A stretch of DNA of 56,996 nucleotides from an uncultured Coriobacteriaceae bacterium (GTDB lineage: Bacteria; Actinomycetota; Coriobacteriia; Coriobacteriales; Atopobiaceae): NCBI GenBank assembly GCA_902782635.1, contig CACZNT010000156.1:1-56996 (forward strand). Direction: 5' to 3'. The stretch's first letter is position 1; every line of letters starts with the position of its first letter. Made by a program: the position numbers and the translations under genes. This document shows positions 9,513-15,255 of the stretch, piece after piece. The notes under the pieces were generated by a model. It did no database searches and was not told the origin of the DNA. It saw only the letters and a list, made by a program, of their open reading frames with translations.

Positions 9513-10226
9513 TCAGAGTCGGTGGAGCAGGCAGCTGCCGATCGGCCATGCGGGGATGTCCATCCCGTGCCTGTTGGGCATGGTGTGCAATCCGGTATGC
9601 GTCCGCCGGCCTTCGATTGGGTCGAAGCCACAGGCCTCGCGAAGCGCGTCCATCTCCTCGGGCAGCAGTGTATCCCAGGGAATATCGTTCAGGCCGTCCG
9701 GGCGCCTCGGAAAGTGGACGCCATCCCTGTCAAGCTCGAAGTCGTGCTCGCTTATGAACCAGCTCTCCACGGAGTGGTCGAGCCCCACGCCATCCAGCTG
9801 AATCTCGCCCATGTACATGCGCTCGGCATCGTACGCACCGTAGCAGCGCGACTCGGCGGGAACCCTCGGCGTGCCGAAGGGGGTGTTCGGCCTTTGCCCC
9901 GGAAAGTAGCCTACGAGCTTGTGGTAGTCGGGGTCGTGCGCCGCCGCATCCTCCACCAGGCGGCGGAGGGTGCCGGCATCGACCGGAGAGACGAGCAGGC
10001 AGGGCAGGTCGCTGTGGAAGGGAGTTCCCACCCAGTCATACATCGCCCCATGGGCGCTCTGCGGCGTGATGGGGGCATCGCCGCGCTCGATCACGAAGTG
10101 GGGCCAGACCTCATTCGGAATGCCCTCCATCGTGAGCTGGGCCGAGAGGTACCTGATCGCGAGCTCGTAGTCGGCGACGAAGCACGTGGGCTCCTCTAGG
10201 ATCCGAATTGCGCTGAAGTCGATCAT
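9513..10226 (-). CDS. Unknown protein (237 aa) in the ClpP/VirD4 unit
   Basis: Unrecognised 237-residue soluble protein, rich in aromatic residues, Pro and Asp, without signal peptide or membrane segment. It starts nine bases after clpP and is followed 13 bp later by the metallophosphoesterase, so it belongs to the same operon. It has three His/Asp-rich patches (VIERGDAPITPQSAHG, HSVESWFISEHDFELDRDG and GLHTMPNRHGMD) but no motif I recognise as catalytic. Function unknown. Confidence 0.65.
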   Translation of the reverse strand: MIDFSAIRILEEPTCFVADYELAIRYLSAQLTMEGIPNEVWPHFVIERGDAPITPQSAHGAMYDWVGTPFHSDLPCLLVSPVDAGTLRRLVEDAAAHDPDYHKLVGYFPGQRPNTPFGTPRVPAESRCYGAYDAERMYMGEIQLDGVGLDHSVESWFISEHDFELDRDGVHFPRRPDGLNDIPWDTLLPEEMDALREACGFDPIEGRRTHTGLHTMPNRHGMDIPAWPIGSCLLHRL

Positions 10227-10235
10227 GACGCGCTC

Positions 10236-10835
10236 CTAGAGCGTCTCGATGATGCGGTCTGCGAGCCCCCACTCCAGGGCCTCCGCCGCCTCGAAGTAGC
10301 TGTCGTGCGAAGTGGCCTCGAAGACCTCCTCGAGCGACTTGCCCGTGTGGTCGGCGATGATCTGCGCCGTGATCTCGCGGGTCCGCATGATGCCCTCGGC
10401 TGCCGTCTGGATGTCGAGCGCCGAGCCCCCGATGCCTCCCGCCACGAGCGGGTCGTGGATCATCACGCGGGCGTGAGGCAGCATGTCGCGCTCGTCGCCG
10501 GCGATGAACAGGAGCGCCGCCATCGATGCGGCCATGCCCAGGCACACCGTGCGGATTGGGCAGCTGATGGCCTTCATCACGTCGTAGATGGCCAAGCCGC
10601 TCGTCACCTCCCCGCCGGGGCTGTTGAAGTAGATGGTGATCTTGCCATCAGGGTCCTCGTGCTGCAGATGGCGCAGCTGCTGGCAAAGGGAGTAGGTCAT
10701 GTCGCGGTCGATGGTGCCCACGCACTCGATCTCCCTGCGCTCGAAGAGCGCGTCGCGGATGGGGATCACCTCGATTCCGCGCGACGTCTCGCGCAGGATG
10801 TTCGGGGTGCGGACGATGGTCGTGTCGTTGCTCAT
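10236..10835 (-). CDS. clpP: ClpP-family serine protease, orphan copy
   Basis: A 199-residue ClpP-type peptidase of normal length. The catalytic triad is visible: Ser in MAASMAAL, His in VMIHDP and Asp in SHDSYFEAAEALEWGLAD. Expected features such as YFNSPGGEVTSGLAIYD and the C-terminal GLAD block are present. The surroundings of the active site differ from housekeeping ClpP (GMAASMAA instead of GQAASMGA; HDPLVAGG instead of HQPLGG). It lies 21 bp downstream of a VirD4-like ATPase and far from any clpX or clpA gene. A specialised role with the co-encoded ATPase or with an unrelated Clp ATPase is inferred. Confidence 0.88.
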   Translation of the reverse strand: MSNDTTIVRTPNILRETSRGIEVIPIRDALFERREIECVGTIDRDMTYSLCQQLRHLQHEDPDGKITIYFNSPGGEVTSGLAIYDVMKAISCPIRTVCLGMAASMAALLFIAGDERDMLPHARVMIHDPLVAGGIGGSALDIQTAAEGIMRTREITAQIIADHTGKSLEEVFEATSHDSYFEAAEALEWGLADRIIETL

Positions 10836-10856
10836 GGTTTTCTCCTATTCCTCGAG

Positions 10857-12152
10857 CTAGAGGGAAGTATTGATATCGGGTTCGCAGACGCTTGCCCCCG
10901 AGTTGTGTTCCAACATTGCGGGATGGCTGTCCACGTCGTACTTGACCACGAGCTCGCCGGGCCTGCCGCGCACGAACAGCCAGGATTTGCCGAGGGGCGT
11001 GGCAATGAGGCGCTCGGCCGTCTTGCCCGCGAAGCTCTCGTAGTAGTTCGCCGTCGCCATGTCCTGGAAGGCAAGCACGAGCTGCGTGTCGCAGTTGCCC
11101 ATGATGGTCTGCGCGCCGGCCATCCCATAGAGGCCGTTGAGCTGGGCGACCGTCTGGCACAGCAGCGTGCACCAGATCTCGCGGCTGCGTGTGACCGAGA
11201 TGATCCTCTCGAAATCGGGGATGCGCAGGTTGGAGAAGTCGTCGAGATAGAGGCGGACGGGCCAGGGCATCATGCCGCCAGGGCACTCGTCGGCCTCCTC
11301 GACGAGAGCCTGGAATGCCTGCGTCACGAAGAGGTTGGTGAGCGGCATGAGGCTGTAGTCGACATCCGAGACGGTCACGAAGAGCGCCACCTTCTCATGC
11401 CCCATGCCCGCGAAGTCGACCTTCGGCTCCAGGGCATACATGTCCAGAGCCTCCCGGAAGCCGAGGCAGCGGATCTTCTCGGCTATGATGCCGAGGATCG
11501 ACGCGTGCATCTTGTCTGCCGTAATTCCTCCGCTGTAGCGCCGGTAGAGGGCGAGGGCGAAGCTATCGGGGTGCGTGACCTCCAAGCCCTCGAAGTGGTT
11601 CTCGTACTCGTTCTTGTTCGAGACCACCTCCTCGAAGAGGTCCACCACCTCCGCCATCGTGTGACGCTCGGGTGGCATGGTCTCCAGCACGTACGCGACG
11701 AAGCTCGCGAAGTAGTTTGCGGCCGCATGGTCCCAGAAGGGCTCGTGGCCGTTCTCGACCGGACAGATCGCATCGGACACCGAGAGGATGTCCCGCTGGC
11801 TCGGCGCGCCCGTCACCGGATCGCGGCGGATGTGGTCGAGCGGATCGTAGCCCACCGTGCCGCAGACGTCGGTGAAGTCGAGGTTCTCCACGCGGTAGCC
11901 GTTTGCCGCAAGTATCGGTCCGACCTCCTCGTACAGAAGTCCCTTGGTGTCGAGCACCAAATAGCTCGCGTTCATCTGCAGCAGGTTGGGCTTGAGGAAG
12001 TTGCGCGTCTTCCCCGTGCCCGACGGCCCGAGCACGAGCTGATTGCAGTTGAGGTGGGTCTCCCACGTGTTGTTGGAGATGGTGTGCCCCTCGGCGAGGA
12101 TCGACTCGCTTCGATAGGGCTTGCGTACGTCATGTGTCTTGGGCTGTGCCAT
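10857..12152 (-). CDS. VirD4/TraG-like P-loop ATPase without membrane anchor
   Basis: A 431-residue ATPase similar to type IV coupling proteins (TraG/VirD4) of conjugative elements. Visible motifs are Walker A GPSGTGKT with the typical following KPNLLQMNASYLVLDTKG, a Walker B-like VRLYLDDFSN, and later blocks (SVTRSREIWCTLLCQ, IMGNCDTQLVL). Conjugative relatives carry N-terminal transmembrane helices, which are absent here. No relaxase or secretion gene is nearby. The start at 12152 is chosen because GGAGGG lies eight bases before it; another ATG six bases upstream is too close. It sits between a 108-residue protein and ClpP. It may be a mobile-element remnant or an ATPase recruited to another task. 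Confidence 0.85.
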   Translation of the reverse strand: MAQPKTHDVRKPYRSESILAEGHTISNNTWETHLNCNQLVLGPSGTGKTRNFLKPNLLQMNASYLVLDTKGLLYEEVGPILAANGYRVENLDFTDVCGTVGYDPLDHIRRDPVTGAPSQRDILSVSDAICPVENGHEPFWDHAAANYFASFVAYVLETMPPERHTMAEVVDLFEEVVSNKNEYENHFEGLEVTHPDSFALALYRRYSGGITADKMHASILGIIAEKIRCLGFREALDMYALEPKVDFAGMGHEKVALFVTVSDVDYSLMPLTNLFVTQAFQALVEEADECPGGMMPWPVRLYLDDFSNLRIPDFERIISVTRSREIWCTLLCQTVAQLNGLYGMAGAQTIMGNCDTQLVLAFQDMATANYYESFAGKTAERLIATPLGKSWLFVRGRPGELVVKYDVDSHPAMLEHNSGASVCEPDINTSL

Positions 12153-12164
12153 TCTCATTCCCTC

Positions 12165-12491
12165 CTAGAAATCCAGGCTTGCCTGGTCGTCTTTCATGAA
12201 GCTCTCGTAACGGCAGAAGAGCTCGTTTAGGATGGGGTCCTTTCCGCTCTCGATGATGAGGCGGCCCAGCAGGGTGTCCGGATGGACGGTCGTCTGCCGA
12301 TGCCAAAGAGAGTTCGCGAGGTGCTTTACCTCGACCATCATCTTGTCGAAGTCCTTGTCCGACATGTCGTCGAACTCACGCCGCTCAATGCGCTCCTTGA
12401 GGCCGAGCGCTGGGTTGCGCGTCCTGTGCCTCAGCGCATACATGGGCATGGTGCGATACCGATAGATGAGGTCTCGCAGTTGCTGTTGCAT
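12165..12491 (-). CDS. Small unknown protein upstream of the VirD4-like gene
   Basis: Unrecognised 108-residue charged, helical protein (segments LKERIERREFDDMSDKDFD and ILNELFCRYESFMKDD). It has an AAGGA site eight bases before the start and ends 12 bp before the VirD4-like ATPase, so the two are likely co-expressed. It could be an accessory subunit of that ATPase; this rests only on position. Confidence 0.62.
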   Translation of the reverse strand: MQQQLRDLIYRYRTMPMYALRHRTRNPALGLKERIERREFDDMSDKDFDKMMVEVKHLANSLWHRQTTVHPDTLLGRLIIESGKDPILNELFCRYESFMKDDQASLDF

Positions 12492-12555
12492 GGGGTGTTC
12501 CTTCCCGCAGCGGACCCGAGGGCCCGCCGCCTTGTGGTCTATCGGACGTCGGGGG

Positions 12556-12615
12556 CTACTCCAGCTCGCCGGGTTCCTCCGCAGCGGGCGTCCAGACGAA
12601 CGAGCTCCTGTGCAT
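12556..12615 (-). CDS. Possible 19-residue micro-ORF
   Basis: Short frame encoding MHRSSFVWTPAAEEPGELE, located between the 21-residue ORF and the 108-residue gene. There is no convincing ribosome site, and it may be chance. It is listed only because it continues the same strand and spacing as the micro-ORF upstream. Confidence 0.2.
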   Translation of the reverse strand: MHRSSFVWTPAAEEPGELE

Positions 12616-12634
12616 GGGGAAGGTCGACGAGCGT

Positions 12635-12700
12635 CTACACACTGGCAATCACCTCCTCGTCGAGGACGTAGTCCATCATCTTCTTGAGCGCGTCTGCCAT
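12635..12700 (-). CDS. Micro-ORF, 21 residues, strong ribosome site
   Basis: Encodes a 21-residue amphipathic, probably helical peptide (starts MADALKKMMDYV, ends EEVIASV). AAAGGAG stands six bases before the ATG, as strong as any ribosome site in the window. It is the first possible gene downstream of the shared element at 12785-12799. It may be a leader peptide controlling the VirD4/ClpP unit or a genuine small protein. No homology is known to me. Confidence 0.4.
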   Translation of the reverse strand: MADALKKMMDYVLDEEVIASV

Positions 12701-12784
12701 CGCGTCTCCTTTCGACGTACCCGCGGCCCCTCCTTGCGGGAGCCGCTTCCGACGCGAGGAATCATCCCCCGCGTCACCAGAGGT

Positions 12785-12799
12785 CAGTTGTTTTTACTG
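12785..12799 (-). promoter_or_regulatory. Shared island element, copy 2 (CAGTTGTTTTTACTG)
   Basis: Second copy of the 15-bp element, reading CAGTAAAAACAACTG toward the VirD4/ClpP unit and lying 84 bases before the 21-residue ORF. It is an inverted repeat of CAGT around an A-tract. The preceding bases (TTCCTACAAC) resemble those at copy 1 (TTCCTAGTAA), which suggests a longer conserved site. Confidence 0.55.
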
Positions 12800-12849
12800 G
12801 TTGTAGGAATCCAGGGACTCGGCAATGGGTCCCTAGCTGCTATTGCCCG

Positions 12850-14040
12850 CTATCGCTGGGACCGCTCGAGCGCGTCGAGCATCTCCTCGGCCACATACAC
12901 GTGCACGGGCGAGAAACGCGCTTGGCGCTTCACGACCACGCCGAGATCGGCAAGCTCCTCAAGCGCGTCGTGGACGTCGACGCCCACCCGTTCGCTCACG
13001 AGGGCTTCGGTGAGGATGGGTAGCTTGGCGAACTCCGCAGTCACTCGCATCGCCAGAGCCGAGGCATCGCCCGCGCGGTCGATTCGAGACGCGAGAAATC
13101 TCTCGGTGATTACGCGCAGCGCATCGACGCGCTCGGCAGCCTGCCTGCACGATCGGGCGAAGAGCATCGCGAAGGTGCTCGGGTCGGAAGGGCCGTCTCC
13201 ATTCACGAACGAATGGATCGCGCCTACGTAATCGTGTCCGCCCGAAAGCATCGCAGCCGTAATGGGGGGCAACATGCCATGCGCGATTCCCGCCTCTTGA
13301 AGTAGGCGTTGCGAGATGGCGCGCGACGTGCGGCCATTGCCGTCTTCGAAGGGATGGATGGTGACGAGCTGCACCTGGGCTATCGCCGCCTGCGCAACCG
13401 GATTCGTCACCCGGCCTCCAATGTGGGCCACGAGATCGTCCATGAGCTCGTCGAGCTCGTCTGCAGGAGGTGCGACATACTCGGCGTCGAAGAGGTCCTT
13501 GCCTATGAACACGGGGCGCTCCCGGAGCTGCCCGCAATCGTCCGCACGCGAGCTCGTGCGGGAGAAGATGGCATTCGCGGCGCAGAGGTCCGGGAGCGTG
13601 ATCCTGCCACTTGCGTCGAGCGCGAAGTCGCGAAGCGCTTCCATCGCATCCAAAGCCGCGGTTTCGGCTTCCCGGTACGCGAGGTTCGGGTCCAACCGCC
13701 TGCAGGCCGCGTACTCGAGCATCGAGGCGCAGCTCACTGCGTAATCCTCGGCCTGCGTGGTGGAGACCGCCTCGTTTGCCAGCAGGAGCTCGGCACAGGC
13801 ATCCGCAGCCGGAGATGCCGCCGCTGCCGCCATTGCCCGTTCGATGGCCTCGGTCGCCTCTGCGCAGGCCGTTGCGGCATCTTCCGAGAGCGGCCGCAGC
13901 GCGACGAGCTTATCGGGGAGATACGCCTCGTACTCCCGATAGCTCCCGTAATCCTCCGATATGCCCTCTTCCTCGAAATCGAGGTCGTTGGGAAGCTCGA
14001 GCAGATCGGGATCGAAGGTCTGATATACGAATCGGCCCAT
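12850..14040 (-). CDS. Fic-family protein (probable AMP transferase) with winged-helix tail
   Basis: A 396-residue Fic/DOC protein. The Fic motif HPFEDGNGRTSR (residues 229-240) is fully canonical, with His229 as catalytic base and the phosphate-binding GNGR loop. An N-terminal TTQAED (about 94-99) may correspond to the class II inhibitory helix ([S/T]xxxE[G/N]) with Asp in the last position. The C-terminal ~75 residues look like a winged helix, as in Fic_N/DUF4172-type regulators. Fic enzymes transfer AMP or other nucleotide groups to target proteins; the target is unknown. It is a single-gene unit with an unusually long leader containing a copy of the shared island element. Confidence 0.87.
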   Translation of the reverse strand: MGRFVYQTFDPDLLELPNDLDFEEEGISEDYGSYREYEAYLPDKLVALRPLSEDAATACAEATEAIERAMAAAAASPAADACAELLLANEAVSTTQAEDYAVSCASMLEYAACRRLDPNLAYREAETAALDAMEALRDFALDASGRITLPDLCAANAIFSRTSSRADDCGQLRERPVFIGKDLFDAEYVAPPADELDELMDDLVAHIGGRVTNPVAQAAIAQVQLVTIHPFEDGNGRTSRAISQRLLQEAGIAHGMLPPITAAMLSGGHDYVGAIHSFVNGDGPSDPSTFAMLFARSCRQAAERVDALRVITERFLASRIDRAGDASALAMRVTAEFAKLPILTEALVSERVGVDVHDALEELADLGVVVKRQARFSPVHVYVAEEMLDALERSQR

Positions 14041-14300
14041 GCAACCTCCCTGTTCGGATGATTATCGCACGCGGACGTCTGGGCTCCGCGCTGCACTTCG
14101 TACGCATGTCCCAAGTGCGAAGGACCTCGGGGGGCTTACACCCCCTTCCCCTCTCCGGACCGCTCCGGGGAGGTCGCACCCCTTGCTTCAGGAGGGGTGC
14201 CGCCTGGGCGACCAGCGCCATTCGGCTGTCAAATCAGTCGGCATTCGGCCGACTCGGGACCCGTTCGGGTGAGGACATCTTGCCCCTGGGCTGAACTACT
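14041..14300 (-). other. Long structured leader of the Fic gene
   Basis: About 260 bases without a supported gene between the shared element and the Fic start. It contains several short hairpins: AGTCGGC/GCCGACT at 14236-14254, CCCG/CGGG at 14261-14270, and GCACCCC/GGGGTGC near 14167-14192. It may encode a regulatory RNA leader. An open frame here with many Arg and Pro residues has no ribosome site and is not called. Confidence 0.35.
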
Positions 14301-14315
14301 CAGTATTTTTTACTG
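14301..14315 (-). promoter_or_regulatory. Shared island element, copy 3 (CAGTATTTTTTACTG)
   Basis: Best-matching copy: perfect 5-bp arms CAGTA and TACTG around TTTTT. It lies 260 bases upstream of the Fic start, farther than the other copies. On the plus strand it also lies 173 bases before the broken ABC ATPase, but the orientation of the conserved half matches the other minus-strand units. Confidence 0.55.
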
Positions 14316-14488
14316 ATTGATTCAAGGAGACGAGAACCCGCAGTGAATCGCGCTATCGCCGAAGCCCTTCGCGCGCGGATGCCATAAAAGGAGATTCCCC
14401 CACGCCGCCAGGCAACAGGGGAATCCCGAAGTGTCGTATGTTGCGACCTGACTCAGTCTGGCTGCGAGGTACTTATTGCGCTAAGTCC

Positions 14489-15007
14489 ATGGCCGCAGAC
14501 ATGCAGATAGACGAGAACCTCGCCCCCGCCGCGCGCAGGGGGCAGAAGCGCGGGCTCTCGTGGGGCATCACGCGCGAGGAGCGCGAGCGCTACCGCGAGG
14601 CGCTTGCCATGCTCGAGCTTGGGCTCGAGACGCGCCTCTCCGACAAGGTGAGGCTTCTCTCCGGCGGGCAGCGCCAGGCCCTCACCCTGCTCATGGCAAC
14701 CATCAAGCGCCCCGACCCTCTGCTGCTCGACGAGCACACCGCCGCACTCGACCCAAAGACGGCCGCGAAGGTGCTCGAGCTCACCGACCGCATCGTGACC
14801 GAGAATAAGCTCACCACCATCATGGTCACGCACAACATGCACGACGCCATCCGCATGGGAACACGCCTCATCATGATGAGCGACGGGCGCGTGATCTACG
14901 ACGTGAGCGGCGAGGAGAAGGCCAACCTCCATCGCGCCGACCTCATGAAGAAGTTTGAGGAGGCCTCCGGCGTGGAGCTTGCCAGCGACCGCATGCTGCT
15001 TGGCTAG
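14489..15007 (+). pseudogene. 5'-truncated ABC importer ATPase
   Basis: This frame matches, over its whole length, the last ~170 residues of the intact ABC ATPase at 34891-35685, including AADMQI(D/E)ENLA, LLSGGQRQALTLLMAT, LLLDEHTAALDPKTAA, VTHNMHDAIR and the identical ending ELASDRMLLG. About 93 N-terminal residues, including the Walker A loop, are absent and no ribosome site precedes it. It cannot be a working ATPase. It is probably what remains of a second importer operon after the island DNA to its left was inserted or after a deletion. Confidence 0.9.
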
Positions 15008-15138
15008 GCAATCTCGCGAAGGGCATCGATAAGGGCGTCGTTTTCCAGCGTTACAAAGACCTGGTTGGCAGGCGGGTCAAAGGCGCGCTGCCCGTAATAA
15101 TCCTCGCCCTCGGCCATGTCGAGCAAAGGGGGCTCCAT
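15004..15138 (-). CDS. Possible small protein (44 aa), converging on the broken ABC gene
   Basis: Open frame encoding an acidic 44-residue peptide (starts MEPPLLDMAEGEDYYG, ends LIDALREIA). Its stop overlaps the stop of the pseudogene. It lacks a good ribosome site and may itself be the remains of a longer gene, for example an antitoxin-like protein, but no family can be assigned. Confidence 0.25.
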   Translation of the reverse strand: MEPPLLDMAEGEDYYGQRAFDPPANQVFVTLENDALIDALREIA

Positions 15139-15190
15139 GCTGGCCTGCGCCGCCAATCAGGAGCAATGCGCCATTACCCGAAGCCGGGGA

Positions 15191-15231
15191 TTGGGATTGC
15201 CTGATGCGACCTTATCATTGAAAAAAATGAT
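15191..15231 (+). promoter_or_regulatory. Probable promoter and operator of the helicase/dGTPase operon
   Basis: TTGGGA (15191-15196) and TATCAT (15213-15218), 16 bases apart, could be -35 and -10 hexamers. The -10 overlaps an inverted repeat, ATCATT(6)AATGAT, at 15214-15231 with an A-rich spacer. This is a suitable place for a repressor to bind. It lies 25 bases before the first gene of the operon. Confidence 0.45.
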
Positions 15232-15255
15232 GTGTCATAGGAAGGCCGTAGCTGC

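Noticed and set aside
10857-12152. Evidence of an intact conjugative element
   Set aside because: Only a coupling-protein-like ATPase is present. No relaxase, VirB genes, integrase or attachment repeats were seen.
10305-12230. Plus-strand frame opposite clpP and the VirD4-like gene
   Set aside because: Antisense shadow without a start signal or motif.
13910-14221. Possible gene in the Fic leader and gene start
   Set aside because: Arg/Pro-rich, no ribosome site, overlaps the Fic coding region and follows hairpin sequence.
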